Below, in pieces: positions 1 through 8,791 of a stretch of DNA of 64,000 nt. The notes under the pieces were generated by a model. It was not told where the DNA came from and searched no databases. It saw nothing but the letters and a program-made list of their open reading frames with translations. This DNA comes from an uncultured Arsenicibacter sp. (GTDB lineage: Bacteria; Bacteroidota; Bacteroidia; Cytophagales; Spirosomataceae): assembly GCF_945952095.1 (NCBI RefSeq), contig NZ_CAMFHL010000001.1, forward strand, positions 38,436 to 102,435, written 5' to 3'. The translations under genes and the position numbers were made by a program. Numbering within the stretch: the first letter of the stretch is position 1; every line of letters starts with the position of its first letter.

Positions 1-358
1 TAATCAGCTCGGCTTCCCGCTTGCCGTCAATAATATGAATTTTGATGCCGGTCGATGCTAAAATCCGGTCTGCCACCTCAGGGCCGTTTTCCGACTCCCG
101 CATGGCCGATGTTGCACAGGCCATGTAAGCTTCTACCTCGTGCAGCTCCATCAACAGCTTATAGACCTGCATGAGTTTGGTCGTACGCGCTTCGCTCTCT
201 TCTGTCAACGCGCCGAACGAGAACACATCGTGGCCTAACCGTAACGGAAACCGGACGTACTCGACCTTTTTAAAGCTAGTGACACCGCCGTTGTGCAGAA
301 CGTTTGAAATCTGGAGACGGGCCGCGTTAGACCCTATATCAATGGCTGCAATTTTCAT
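1..358 (-). CDS. Ppx/GppA-family phosphatase, N-terminal part (runs off the window)
   Basis: The first 119 codons of a gene whose 3' part lies left of position 1. The reading begins MKIAAIDIGSNAARLQISN, the N-terminal phosphate-1 motif of the actin-like ASKHA fold in exopolyphosphatase/guanosine pentaphosphatase proteins. Further on come ATSAMRESENG and IDGKREAEL, both conserved in that family. Members split phosphate from polyphosphate or pppGpp in the cytoplasm; which substrate applies cannot be told from this part. The gene is divergent from metH. A minus-strand TACTTTTG at 407-400 could be its -10-type box, about 43 bases before the ATG, and it overlaps the metH promoter. Confidence 0.85.
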   Translation of the reverse strand, partial: MKIAAIDIGSNAARLQISNVLHNGGVTSFKKVEYVRFPLRLGHDVFSFGALTEESEARTTKLMQVYKLLMELHEVEAYMACATSAMRESENGPEVADRILASTGIKIHIIDGKREAELI

Positions 359-414
359 AAATCGTGAAGTGATAAAGGCATCAACCTTTTACGAAGCCCC
401 AAAAGTAGTCTATT

Positions 415-446
415 TTTGGCTATGACGCTTACACTGTGTACTTTTG
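415..446 (+). promoter_or_regulatory. metH promoter, Bacteroidota type
   Basis: TTTG at 415-418, exactly 20 bases, then TACTTTTG at 439-446. This fits the Bacteroidota primary sigma consensus (TTTG, 19-21 bases, TAnnTTTG). Transcription would start near 452, which is the 5' edge of the SAM aptamer, so the riboswitch forms the very start of the mRNA. Confidence 0.75.
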
Positions 447-454
447 CAGAATTG

Positions 455-624
455 CTTATCAAGAAAGACCGAGGGACCGGACCCAACGAAGTCTTAGCAA
501 CCCTTTTTTAGTATAACATACCTGAACAATAACCAATAAGCCCTGATAATTGATTATTGTCTGGTTGTCTTTTTACTAAAAAAAACGGTGCTACGTTCCA
601 CCCCAACGCATGGGGACAGATAAG
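455..624 (+). ncRNA. SAM-I (S-box) riboswitch aptamer
   Basis: Class I SAM aptamer in the metH leader. P1 pairs CTTATC (455-460) with GATAAG (619-624). P2 pairs AAGAC (465-469) with GTCTT (491-495) around the conserved GAGGGACCGGACCC region, followed by the conserved AGCAACCC. P3 closes with TTTTTTAGTA and TACTAAAAAA and is unusually long, with an inner ACAATA/TATTGT helix. Then comes the conserved GGTGCTACGTTCCA, and P4 pairs CCCCA (601-605) with TGGGG (611-615). Binding SAM should lower expression of methionine synthase. An ATG at 610 lies in the P4 loop and cannot be the real start. Confidence 0.9.
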
Positions 625-677
625 TTGCGTTATGCTCCCGCCCTTTCTGTTAAGCCTGAAATGCTAGCTTCACCAAA

Positions 678-699
678 CCCGCTGCCTTTAGCAGACGGG
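678..699 (+). promoter_or_regulatory. hairpin just before the metH start codon
   Basis: CCCGCTGC (678-685) can pair with GCAGACGGG (691-699) with one bulged A. The helix ends three bases before the ATG at 703 and has no T-run after it, so it looks more like a translation-control stem than a terminator. It may be the expression platform of the SAM riboswitch. This is inference from position only. Confidence 0.4.
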
Positions 700-702
700 C
701 TA

Positions 703-3700
703 ATGACAAATGCCGTTTTGAAGAAGATTAACGAACTCCTGCAAAACCGTATTCTCGTACTCGATGGCGCCATGGGTACGATGATTCAACGGTACAACCT
801 GACAGAAGCCGACTATCGGGGCGAACGTTTTTCAGATTGGGCTCACGATCTGAAAGGCAACAATGATCTCCTGTCGCTGACACAACCGGCGATTATTCAG
901 GAAATCCACCGGCAATATCTGGACGCCGGATCCGACATTATCGAAACCAATACCTTCAGTGGTACGACCATCGCCATGGCCGACTACCACATGGAGTCAC
1001 TGGCCTACGAGCTGAACTACGAATCGGCGCGCATTGCCAAAGAAGTGACAGTTGCCTATACCCAACAGGATCCGGACAGACCACGGTTTGTCGCCGGTGC
1101 GATGGGGCCAACCAACCGCACGGCCAGCCTGTCGCCCGACGTTAATAACCCGGGTTACCGCGCCGTAACGTTCGATCAGCTGGTCGATGCCTATTACGAA
1201 CAGGTAGCCGGGCTGGTCGAAGGCGGATCGGATATTCTGCTGGTCGAAACTATTTTTGACACCCTGAACGCCAAGGCGGCTCTGTTCGCCATTGACAAAT
1301 ACTTTGCTGATAAGGGGCAGGAACCGCTGCCAATCATGGTATCCGGAACGATTACGGATGCCTCGGGCCGCACCCTTTCCGGTCAGACAACCGAAGCATT
1401 CCTGTACTCGGTCTCACACCTGCCGCTGCTGAGCGTGGGGCTGAACTGTGCGCTCGGTGCCGAACTGATGCGCCCGTATATTCAGACACTCGCCAAAGAA
1501 GCCCCGTTTTTTGTCTCGGCCTATCCGAACGCCGGCCTGCCGAACGAATTCGGCGAATACGACGAAACACCGGCCAGTATGGCGTCGCAGGTCGAAGATT
1601 TTATCAAGTCCGGCTTTATAAACATTGTCGGTGGTTGCTGCGGATCAACGCCAGACCACATTGCGGCCATTGCACAGGTTGCGGCGCGTTACCAGCCACG
1701 GCCGTTCCCGCAGCCGGAGCCCTACCAGAAACTCAGCGGTCTTGAACCGTTAAAGATTACGGAAAACACCAACTTCGTCAATATCGGCGAACGGACGAAC
1801 GTAACCGGGTCAAAGGCTTTTGCCCGCCTCATTAAATCGGGTGACTACGACGCAGCCTTGTCCGTAGCCCGTCAGCAGGTGGAAAACGGGGCGCAGGTGA
1901 TCGATGTAAACATGGATGAGGGCATGCTCGACTCCATCGAAGCGATGACCACCTTCCTGAACCTGATTGCTGCCGAGCCGGATATTGCCCGTGTTCCGAT
2001 CATGATCGACTCCTCGAAGTGGGAAGTCATCGAAGCCGGTCTGAAATGCGTGCAGGGTAAAGCCATCGTAAACTCGATCTCGCTGAAAGAAGGCGAAGAC
2101 ATGTTTATCGAGCGGGCCAATCTGGTGAAACGCTACGGAGCAGCCGTGATTGTGATGGCGTTTGACGAAGCCGGACAGGCCGATAACTACGAGCGCCGGA
2201 TTGAAATCTGCGAACGCGCCTACCGGATTCTGGTCAATAAGGTGCATTTCCTGCCGCAGGACATCATTTTCGACCCCAACATCCTGACCGTAGCCACGGG
2301 CATCGAAGAGCATAATAACTATGCCGTTGATTTTATAAACGCGACCCGCTGGATTAAGGAAAACCTGCCGCTGGCCAAAGTGTCGGGCGGGGTGTCCAAT
2401 ATTTCGTTCTCGTTCCGTGGCAATGAGGTGGTTCGCGAAGCCATGCACTCGGTTTTCCTGTACTACGCCATCAAAGCAGGCATGGACATGGGGATTGTCA
2501 ACGCCGGGCAGCTGGCAGTTTACGACACGATTCCGGCCGATCTGCTGGAGCGTGTGGAAGATGTGATCCTGAACCGCCGCGACGATGCAACTGAACGGCT
2601 GGTTACGTTTGCGGAAACGGTTAAGGCTAAAGGCAAGGAAATTGTTCAGGACAATGCATGGCGCAATGAACCGGTCCGCGACCGGCTGAAGCATGCGCTG
2701 GTAAAAGGCATTACCGATTTCATCGACGAAGACGTGGAAGAAATCCGGCAGCAGGTTAGCCGCCCGCTGGATGTAATTGAGGGTCCGCTGATGGACGGCA
2801 TGAACGTAGTCGGTGATCTGTTCGGCGAAGGAAAAATGTTCCTCCCACAGGTCGTTAAGTCGGCCCGGGTGATGAAAAAAGCCGTTGCCTACCTGACTCC
2901 GTTTATCGAAGAAGAAAAGGAAGGCGGCGCAGCAGCAGCCGGGAAAGTCCTGTTAGCCACCGTAAAAGGTGACGTACACGACATCGGTAAAAACATTGTT
3001 GGCGTTGTATTAGGGTGTAATAACTACGAAATTATTGACCTTGGCGTGATGGTGGCGACCCAGAAAATTCTGGACGAAGCCCGTAAACAGAACGCCGATA
3101 TCATTGGCCTGAGCGGACTGATTACGCCGTCGCTGGACGAGATGGTGGGCGTTGCCAAAGAAATGGAACGGCAGGGCTTTACGATTCCGTTGCTGATCGG
3201 CGGGGCCACGACCTCACGCATTCACACCGCCGTAAAAATCGACCCGCACTACTCAGGGCCGGTTATCCATGTACTGGATGCCAGCCGGAGTGTACCGGTT
3301 GCCGGCCGTCTGACGAGTCAGGATATGGCCACGCGCGAGGACATTTTCAAAGAGATCAAGGCGGAGTACGTCCGTATCCGCGAGGATCACGCCAAGCGCC
3401 AGAAAGAAAAGAACTCGCTGTCGATTGACAAGGCCCGTGCGAACCGCACCCAAATCGACTGGTCAACCTTTGAGCCGGTAAAACCTGCGTTTCTGGGCAA
3501 TCAGTACTTCCACGATTATTCACTGGCTGAAATTGCTAAATACATCGACTGGACGCCGTTTTTCCAGACCTGGCAGCTACACGGCAAGTACCCGAAAATT
3601 TTCGATGACGCAACCGTAGGAGCGGAAGCGCGGAAACTATTCGATGATGCCAACGCGCTGCTGAATGAAATCATCAGCAAGAAATTACTGACCGCTAAGG

Positions 3701-4494
3701 CGGTGGTTGGGTTCTTCCCCGCCAATGCGACTGAAGACGACGTGCTGCTGCATGAGTTTGAAGAAGTTGTACACGAAACCCGTTGCGAACGCCATGGCTC
3801 ACACCGGCATATCGAATATAAGCTGAGCGGACAACCGGCCGTAACGCCGAAAGAAGCCGGAGAGCTGGTTTACGATACCAAAGCCGTCCTCCATTTCCTG
3901 CGTCAGCAAAACCAGAAGGCACCGGGTCTGCCCAACATCAGCCTGGCCGACTACATTGCACCGCTCGACAGCGGCCGCGAGGACTACATCGGCGGTTTTG
4001 CCGTAACGGCGGGCATTGGTATAGAAGCGCTGCTCGAAAAATATGACCGCGACCACGACGACTACAACAGCATCATGGTGAAAGCCCTGGCCGATCGTCT
4101 GGCCGAAGCCTTTGCCGAACTGATGCACGAGCGGGTACGGAAAGAATTCTGGGGCTATACACCACAGGAGCAATTCTCGAATGACGAGCTGATTAAGGAA
4201 AACTATCAGGGGATACGGCCTGCGCCCGGCTATCCGGCCTGTCCGGATCACACCGAAAAGGCAACCCTGTTTGACCTTCTTGATGCCAACCAGATCGGAA
4301 TCGAACTGACCGAGAGTTTTGCCATGTATCCGGCCTCATCGGTAAGCGGGTTCTACTTCAGTCATCCTGAATCGAAGTATTTTGCCGTGGGTAAAATCAC
4401 GAAGGATCAGGTGATTGACTACGCTCACCGCAAGCAGATGAGCATCGGCGATGTAGAACGCTGGCTGGCTCCCGTGCTGAGTTACGACGCCTGA
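703..4494 (+). CDS. metH: cobalamin-dependent methionine synthase
   Basis: Moves the methyl group of 5-methyltetrahydrofolate to homocysteine through cobalamin. All four modules are present in one 1263-residue chain: homocysteine domain with Zn cysteines C249, C312 and C313 (GLNCALG, GGCCGS), pterin domain (FVNIGERTNVTGSKAF), cobalamin domain with DVHDIG, and the C-terminal SAM-activation domain (RPAPGYPACPDH). With the start at 703 the cobalt-ligand histidine is residue 759, the same number as in E. coli MetH, which supports this start. The frame is open back to 610, but that stretch is riboswitch. Control is by the SAM-I riboswitch upstream; a terminator follows directly. Confidence 0.97.
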   Translation: MTNAVLKKINELLQNRILVLDGAMGTMIQRYNLTEADYRGERFSDWAHDLKGNNDLLSLTQPAIIQEIHRQYLDAGSDIIETNTFSGTTIAMADYHMESLAYELNYESARIAKEVTVAYTQQDPDRPRFVAGAMGPTNRTASLSPDVNNPGYRAVTFDQLVDAYYEQVAGLVEGGSDILLVETIFDTLNAKAALFAIDKYFADKGQEPLPIMVSGTITDASGRTLSGQTTEAFLYSVSHLPLLSVGLNCALGAELMRPYIQTLAKEAPFFVSAYPNAGLPNEFGEYDETPASMASQVEDFIKSGFINIVGGCCGSTPDHIAAIAQVAARYQPRPFPQPEPYQKLSGLEPLKITENTNFVNIGERTNVTGSKAFARLIKSGDYDAALSVARQQVENGAQVIDVNMDEGMLDSIEAMTTFLNLIAAEPDIARVPIMIDSSKWEVIEAGLKCVQGKAIVNSISLKEGEDMFIERANLVKRYGAAVIVMAFDEAGQADNYERRIEICERAYRILVNKVHFLPQDIIFDPNILTVATGIEEHNNYAVDFINATRWIKENLPLAKVSGGVSNISFSFRGNEVVREAMHSVFLYYAIKAGMDMGIVNAGQLAVYDTIPADLLERVEDVILNRRDDATERLVTFAETVKAKGKEIVQDNAWRNEPVRDRLKHALVKGITDFIDEDVEEIRQQVSRPLDVIEGPLMDGMNVVGDLFGEGKMFLPQVVKSARVMKKAVAYLTPFIEEEKEGGAAAAGKVLLATVKGDVHDIGKNIVGVVLGCNNYEIIDLGVMVATQKILDEARKQNADIIGLSGLITPSLDEMVGVAKEMERQGFTIPLLIGGATTSRIHTAVKIDPHYSGPVIHVLDASRSVPVAGRLTSQDMATREDIFKEIKAEYVRIREDHAKRQKEKNSLSIDKARANRTQIDWSTFEPVKPAFLGNQYFHDYSLAEIAKYIDWTPFFQTWQLHGKYPKIFDDATVGAEARKLFDDANALLNEIISKKLLTAKAVVGFFPANATEDDVLLHEFEEVVHETRCERHGSHRHIEYKLSGQPAVTPKEAGELVYDTKAVLHFLRQQNQKAPGLPNISLADYIAPLDSGREDYIGGFAVTAGIGIEALLEKYDRDHDDYNSIMVKALADRLAEAFAELMHERVRKEFWGYTPQEQFSNDELIKENYQGIRPAPGYPACPDHTEKATLFDLLDANQIGIELTESFAMYPASSVSGFYFSHPESKYFAVGKITKDQVIDYAHRKQMSIGDVERWLAPVLSYDA

Positions 4495-4499
4495 TAAAA

Positions 4500-4534
4500 C
4501 AAAAGGCCGTTTCCGGAGAAACGGCCTTTCTTTA
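4500..4534 (+). terminator. metH terminator
   Basis: AAAGGCCGTTTC, loop CGGAG, then GAAACGGCCTTTCTTT. A strong GC-rich stem with a T-rich tail starting six bases after the metH stop codon. Confidence 0.9.
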
Positions 4535-4645
4535 TATATCTACAGGGCTGTGTGCCCCGAATACGGGAAGATAAATTCCGAAGGTTCACGCATGATTTTC
4601 AGTTGAGTATCAAAATCCGATGCCAACCGTTTCGGAGCACTCCAT

Positions 4646-5068
4646 TTAGAATAAATCCTTGATATTAATCCGACGGTGCAGCTGTTCTTCGTTCTTAAAC
4701 GGAAGGTGCACCATTACCTTGCCTTCTTCGTACAAGGCTTCGATCTGGTCGGCGTTCACGAAGTCCGGAATATCCAGAACCCGGAGAAACATCGGAACGG
4801 CCAGGCGCGGCGGGATAGCAGCCTCGGCGTCGTTGTCATCCTCCTGAAAATGAGAATTACTGACCAGCAGCGTGTATATAACCAGTTTATTTCCTTCAAC
4901 CAGGACGTTAAAAGCAGTGGCTTTCACGCTGGGAGCCGACAGGGTGATGACCAGGCGATCTTCCTCGCGCTGAACATCCATTGTCGTCATGCTTGAGCCG
5001 CCGTAAAGCGTATTAAGCAAATCGATCTGCCCACCTGTTCCGCTGAATACATTTTCGATGGCTTTCAT
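4646..5068 (-). CDS. Hsp20/alpha-crystallin-like small protein
   Basis: A 140-residue protein. Its central part (VQREEDRLVITLSAPSVKA, then VEGNKLVIYTL) and the later GKVMVHLPFKNEEQLHRRI have the strand pattern of the alpha-crystallin domain of small heat-shock proteins, which hold unfolding proteins in solution. An acidic stretch (QEDDNDAEA) interrupts the domain about half way, where sHSPs have a variable loop. The classic A-x-x-x-n-G-v-L motif is weak, so it could be a diverged sHSP or another CS-like fold. It is transcribed on its own, convergent with metH and divergent from the deacetylase gene. Confidence 0.65.
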   Translation of the reverse strand: MKAIENVFSGTGGQIDLLNTLYGGSSMTTMDVQREEDRLVITLSAPSVKATAFNVLVEGNKLVIYTLLVSNSHFQEDDNDAEAAIPPRLAVPMFLRVLDIPDFVNADQIEALYEEGKVMVHLPFKNEEQLHRRINIKDLF

Positions 5069-5195
5069 GGTATCTGTCGTTTACTGTTCTGTTTATGATT
5101 ATTCAAATGTCGTGCCGATTGGCGTCGTACCTTTCCTAACAGTCAGGCTGTCAGGAAAATTCATCAAAAAAATGGCTAAATGCGACGTTTTGGCG

Positions 5196-5203
5196 TATTT
5201 TTG
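5196..5203 (+). promoter_or_regulatory. possible -7 box for the deacetylase gene
   Basis: TATTTTTG matches TAnnTTTG and lies 26 bases before the ATG at 5230. No good -33 box is visible at the right spacing, so this is tentative. Confidence 0.4.
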
Positions 5204-5229
5204 CCATTTACCGAAAAAAAACGTCCAAA

Positions 5230-6033
5230 ATGTCCATGTGGATACTGTTGCTCGCCGTGTTGCTTTTTGTGGTGATAGTGGGGCTAATCCTCCACAGACA
5301 ACAAAAAGGACTACGGGTGCTGATGTACCACAAAGTGGACCCCGTGCGTTCGGACATGCTTACCGTAACACCAGAACAGCTGCGACAGCAGGTACAATAC
5401 CTGCGTACCGGCGGCTATTCAGTCATTACCATGCCCGATTTACTGGCCTATGTGCAGGGTCAGCGCCTATCGCTTCCCAAACGGCCTGTACTGGTTACGT
5501 TTGATGACGCGTATGAAAACAACCTTACCTACGCACTGCCAATCCTCAAAGAACACCAGACACCGGCAACCATTTTTGTCCCGACCGCCTATATCGGCGA
5601 TATTAATGCGTGGGACAGCGGTACGCCATCGTTTATTGCCGACAACCTTTTGACGGCAGAACAACTGAAAGGTTTAAGCCCTTCGTTAATTTCCCTGGCT
5701 TATCATTCCCACCGGCACATTAATTATAAACATACTGATCCGGCAGGGATCCGTGATGATTTAAAAGAGAATAAGCAAACGGCTCAGGAGATGGCATTAC
5801 CGATGGTTAGTGCATTCGCCTATCCCTATGGAGGCCGGCCCAAAAAGCCTGTAGTTCGTCAGCAGATGTACGATGCCATGGTGGCGGCCGGCATACAACT
5901 CGGCTTTCGCATCGGTAACCGGATTAACCCGTTACCAATCCGTCATCCGTTTGACATTAACCGAATTGATATTCGCGGAACTGACTCATTGTCTGCGTTT
6001 AAGCGTAAAGTCAGGTGGGGCAAACTTTTGTAA
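5230..6033 (+). CDS. membrane-anchored polysaccharide deacetylase
   Basis: A 267-residue carbohydrate esterase 4-like protein. One N-terminal membrane helix (about residues 2-22) is followed by the NodB-type domain. LMYHKV precedes motif 1 VTFDDAYENN (metal Asp pair), ATIFVPTAYIG follows, and YHSHRH is the metal-binding histidine motif. AFAYPYGGRP is motif 3. Such enzymes remove N-acetyl or O-acetyl groups from cell-wall or surface polysaccharides outside the cytoplasmic membrane. The substrate is not evident. It lies 38 bases before hemC on the same strand and may share its transcript. Confidence 0.85.
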   Translation: MSMWILLLAVLLFVVIVGLILHRQQKGLRVLMYHKVDPVRSDMLTVTPEQLRQQVQYLRTGGYSVITMPDLLAYVQGQRLSLPKRPVLVTFDDAYENNLTYALPILKEHQTPATIFVPTAYIGDINAWDSGTPSFIADNLLTAEQLKGLSPSLISLAYHSHRHINYKHTDPAGIRDDLKENKQTAQEMALPMVSAFAYPYGGRPKKPVVRQQMYDAMVAAGIQLGFRIGNRINPLPIRHPFDINRIDIRGTDSLSAFKRKVRWGKLL

Positions 6034-6071
6034 CTACAAGGTAGCTTAATAACCTGAAAAAACAACAAACC

Positions 6072-6995
6072 ATGCATATTAAAATTGGAACAAGGGGCAG
6101 CCGTCTGGCCCTCTGGCAAGCCGAACATATTCAGTCACTTTTACAGCAGGGCGGCCTGACATCAGAACTTGTCCTGATCGAAACCAAAGGTGATCAGATT
6201 CTCGACCGTTCGCTGTCGAAAATCGGCAGTAAAGGCGTTTTTACCCAGGAACTCGAAGACCAGCTACGCGACGGCAGCATCGATATTGCCGTTCACAGCG
6301 CCAAAGACCTACAGTCATCACTGCCGGCCGATTTACACATTCTGGCCTTTACAGAACGGGAACAGGTGAATGATGTTCTGGTAAGCCGCAATAAGAGCCT
6401 GTCGCTGACCAGTGGTCAGGCTTTCGTGATCGGAACCTCATCTACGCGCCGGGTCGCGATGCTGAAGCATTTCTGTCCGCACATTAAGGTGGTCGACATG
6501 CGCGGTAATCTGCAGACGCGGCTCCGCAAACTCGACGAAGGCCAGTGTGATGCCCTCCTGCTTGCTTACGCGGGCGTTCACCGGATGGAATACGATGACC
6601 TGATTGCGGAGCACTTGCCCCTGCATGAGTTCACTACGGCGGTCGGACAGGGCAGCGTAGCGATCGAAATTGCGGATACACTCTCTCTGGATAAACAACA
6701 GCTTATCCGGCAGCTGACCAATCATGAGCCAACCGAAGCCTGCCTGAAGGCCGAACGCGCCTTTCTGCGCCGCCTGGAAGGTGGCTGCAGCATTCCGGTA
6801 TTCGGGCTGGCGCAATGGAGCGGCGACCTTATTGAACTCACTGGTGGCATCATCAGTCTGGACGGTCAGCAGGTATTGCGCGAAACGTTCAGCGCCCAAC
6901 CCGCCGAAGCGGAGCAACTGGGGCAACAGCTGGCCGAAAGTCTGCTGACCAAAGGAGGTGACGACATGCTTAAAACGATCCGCGAACGGCTATGA
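6072..6995 (+). CDS. hemC: hydroxymethylbilane synthase (porphobilinogen deaminase)
   Basis: Joins four porphobilinogens into hydroxymethylbilane in haem and tetrapyrrole synthesis. The start MHIKIGTRGSRLALWQAE is the family signature, and DIAVHSAKDLQ carries the conserved Asp and substrate-binding Lys. Cys239 in EGGCSIPV anchors the dipyrromethane cofactor. Length 307 is normal. Its TGA overlaps the ATG of the next gene (ATGA), so the two are translationally coupled. Confidence 0.97.
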   Translation: MHIKIGTRGSRLALWQAEHIQSLLQQGGLTSELVLIETKGDQILDRSLSKIGSKGVFTQELEDQLRDGSIDIAVHSAKDLQSSLPADLHILAFTEREQVNDVLVSRNKSLSLTSGQAFVIGTSSTRRVAMLKHFCPHIKVVDMRGNLQTRLRKLDEGQCDALLLAYAGVHRMEYDDLIAEHLPLHEFTTAVGQGSVAIEIADTLSLDKQQLIRQLTNHEPTEACLKAERAFLRRLEGGCSIPVFGLAQWSGDLIELTGGIISLDGQQVLRETFSAQPAEAEQLGQQLAESLLTKGGDDMLKTIRERL

Positions 6996-7414
6996 TCCGC
7001 AAAGCGCTTACCCCTGCCGACATCGAACGCTGTATACCGGCTATTCTGGCCCTGCGTCCTCACCTCTCCCCCGACCAGATTGTACCACAGGTGCAGCTAC
7101 AGCAACAGGAAGGTTTTCATCTGGCATTTGTTGATAACGACGGGACAGTGCCGGCCGCAATCGGCTACCGTATCATGCATCTGCTTTACAGCGGGAAAAC
7201 GCTTTATATCGATGACCTGTCGACGCTGCCCGAAGGCCGCGGTAAAGGCTATGCCAACGCCCTGCTTGATTTTGTCATTGACGAAGCAAAGGCCCTGGGT
7301 TGCTCCTGTGTGACGCTTGATTCCGGCCACGCACCCGCCCGCTATGATGCGCACCGGCTGTACCTTAAGAAGCGATTTAATATTGTCAGCCATCATTTTC
7401 GGTTAGATTTGTAG
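6992..7414 (+). CDS. GNAT-family N-acetyltransferase
   Basis: A 140-residue single-domain GNAT protein. LYIDDLSTLPEGRGKGYANALLDF contains the R/Q-x-x-G-x-G/A acetyl-CoA pyrophosphate-binding loop (EGRGKGYA), preceded by the beta-4 strand. ARYDAHRLYLKKRFN is the usual C-terminal motif. The acceptor substrate is unknown. It overlaps hemC by four bases, which shows co-expression but does not reveal a role in haem synthesis. Confidence 0.88.
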   Translation: MIRKALTPADIERCIPAILALRPHLSPDQIVPQVQLQQQEGFHLAFVDNDGTVPAAIGYRIMHLLYSGKTLYIDDLSTLPEGRGKGYANALLDFVIDEAKALGCSCVTLDSGHAPARYDAHRLYLKKRFNIVSHHFRLDL

Positions 7415-7463
7415 CGGTAAGCCATCTTTCTCAACAATCTATCTTTTACGTACACACGGCGGT

Positions 7464-8720
7464 ATGAACCTTTTTCGAATCAGTTGGAGTAACCTGAAAG
7501 ACAAACCCCTCAGCAGCTTTCTAAGCGGCCTGCTGATGACACTGGGGATTACCATTATTTCGTTACTGCTGTTGCTGAATAAGCAGCTGGACGATCAATT
7601 CAAGAAAAATATCAAAGGCATCGACATGGTGCTGGGGGCTAAAGGCAGCCCGCTTCAGCTGATTCTGTCGAGTATTTACCAGATCGACGCACCGGTAGGC
7701 AATATTCCGCTGGACGAGGCCGAACGGCTCACCCGCAACCCGATGATCAAAACGGCCATTCCGTTATCGATGGGTGATAATTACCGTTCGTTCCGGATCG
7801 TAGGCACCAACAAGAAGTACCTTGACCATTTTGAGGCCACGGTCGGGCAGGGGCAGCTTTTCCGTGAAGACATGGAGTGCGTGATCGGGATCCGCGTTGC
7901 CGAAGCAACAGGGCTTAAAATCGGCGATACCTTTGCCGGTTCGCACGGCCTGGATGCCGAAGGCGAAGAACATGCCGATAAAAAATACAAAGTCACCGGC
8001 ATTCTGAACCCGAGCAACACCGTGGCCGATCAGCTGATTCTGACAAACGTCTCCAGCATCTGGGCTATTCATGACCACGGCCATGACGAACATGAAGGCG
8101 AAGAAGCGCACGCAGAAGGGGAAGACCACAATCATGACCATGAGGCAACCGCTGAAGAAGATCATGAGCACGAAGAACACCGGGAAATCACCAGCATGCT
8201 GATTCAGTTCCGCAACCCGCTGGGCATGATGCTGGCACGGGGCATCAACAGTAATTCGAAGCTTCAGGCGGCTCTGCCCAATATTGAAATCAACCGGTTG
8301 TTTGAGCTCCTGGGCGTCGGGGTAGACACCCTGCAATACCTGGCGCTGGCCATCATCATCATTGCCGGCATCAGTGTGTTTGTGTCATTATACAATTCCC
8401 TGAAAGAACGGAAATACGAAATGGCGCTGATGCTCTCGATGGGTGCCACCCGTACCCAGTTGTTCGGTATGCTGCTGCTGGAAGGCTTAGTGCTGGCCCT
8501 GATCGGTTTTGTGCTGGGGCTGTTATTCAGTCGTCTCGGCCTTTGGGGCCTGTCGGCGTCGGTAGCAGGCCAGTATCATTATAACCTGGCCGCATTCGGC
8601 GTATTACGCGAAGAGTGGTTTATTCTGGTAGCCGCCATCCTGATTGGTCTGGTAGCCGCAGCCTTGCCCGCCATCGGTGTATACCGCATGAATATCTCAC
8701 GGACACTGGCAGAGGAATAG
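7464..8720 (+). CDS. FtsX/MacB-type ABC permease with His/acid-rich loop
   Basis: A 418-residue permease with one N-terminal membrane helix (about 17-38), a large extracytoplasmic domain and three C-terminal helices, the MacB/FtsX/LolC layout. KYEMALMLSMGATRTQLFGMLLLEG is the conserved cytoplasmic coupling region. Residues about 202-243 form a loop of nearly only His, Asp and Glu (HDHGHDEHEGEEAHAEG and onwards), which suggests binding of Zn or another divalent metal. No ABC ATPase gene is adjacent, which is unusual; the partner must be elsewhere. It could export or sense a metal or metallo-ligand, but this is inference. Confidence 0.85.
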   Translation: MNLFRISWSNLKDKPLSSFLSGLLMTLGITIISLLLLLNKQLDDQFKKNIKGIDMVLGAKGSPLQLILSSIYQIDAPVGNIPLDEAERLTRNPMIKTAIPLSMGDNYRSFRIVGTNKKYLDHFEATVGQGQLFREDMECVIGIRVAEATGLKIGDTFAGSHGLDAEGEEHADKKYKVTGILNPSNTVADQLILTNVSSIWAIHDHGHDEHEGEEAHAEGEDHNHDHEATAEEDHEHEEHREITSMLIQFRNPLGMMLARGINSNSKLQAALPNIEINRLFELLGVGVDTLQYLALAIIIIAGISVFVSLYNSLKERKYEMALMLSMGATRTQLFGMLLLEGLVLALIGFVLGLLFSRLGLWGLSASVAGQYHYNLAAFGVLREEWFILVAAILIGLVAAALPAIGVYRMNISRTLAEE

Positions 8721-8740
8721 CGTCTGAATGGTAAAAAGAA

Positions 8741-8772
8741 AAGGCGGGGAAATGACTTTCCCCGCCTTTTTT
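8741..8772. terminator. bidirectional terminator between the permease gene and sdhB
   Basis: AAGGCGGGGAAA, loop TGAC, TTTCCCCGCCTTTTTT. The A-run before and T-run after the stem let it work for both convergent transcripts. Confidence 0.9.
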
Positions 8773-8791
8773 ATAACTGCTTATTAAGCGT

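Noticed and set aside
610..702. In-frame N-terminal extension of MetH by 31 residues from the ATG at 610
   Set aside because: The stretch holds the P4 loop and the P1 3' strand of the SAM riboswitch, and no homologue-like residues occur before MTNAVLKK.
1810..2694. Long open frame of 294 codons on the minus strand inside metH
   Set aside because: Shadow of a GC-rich conserved gene; no recognisable motif and no promoter.
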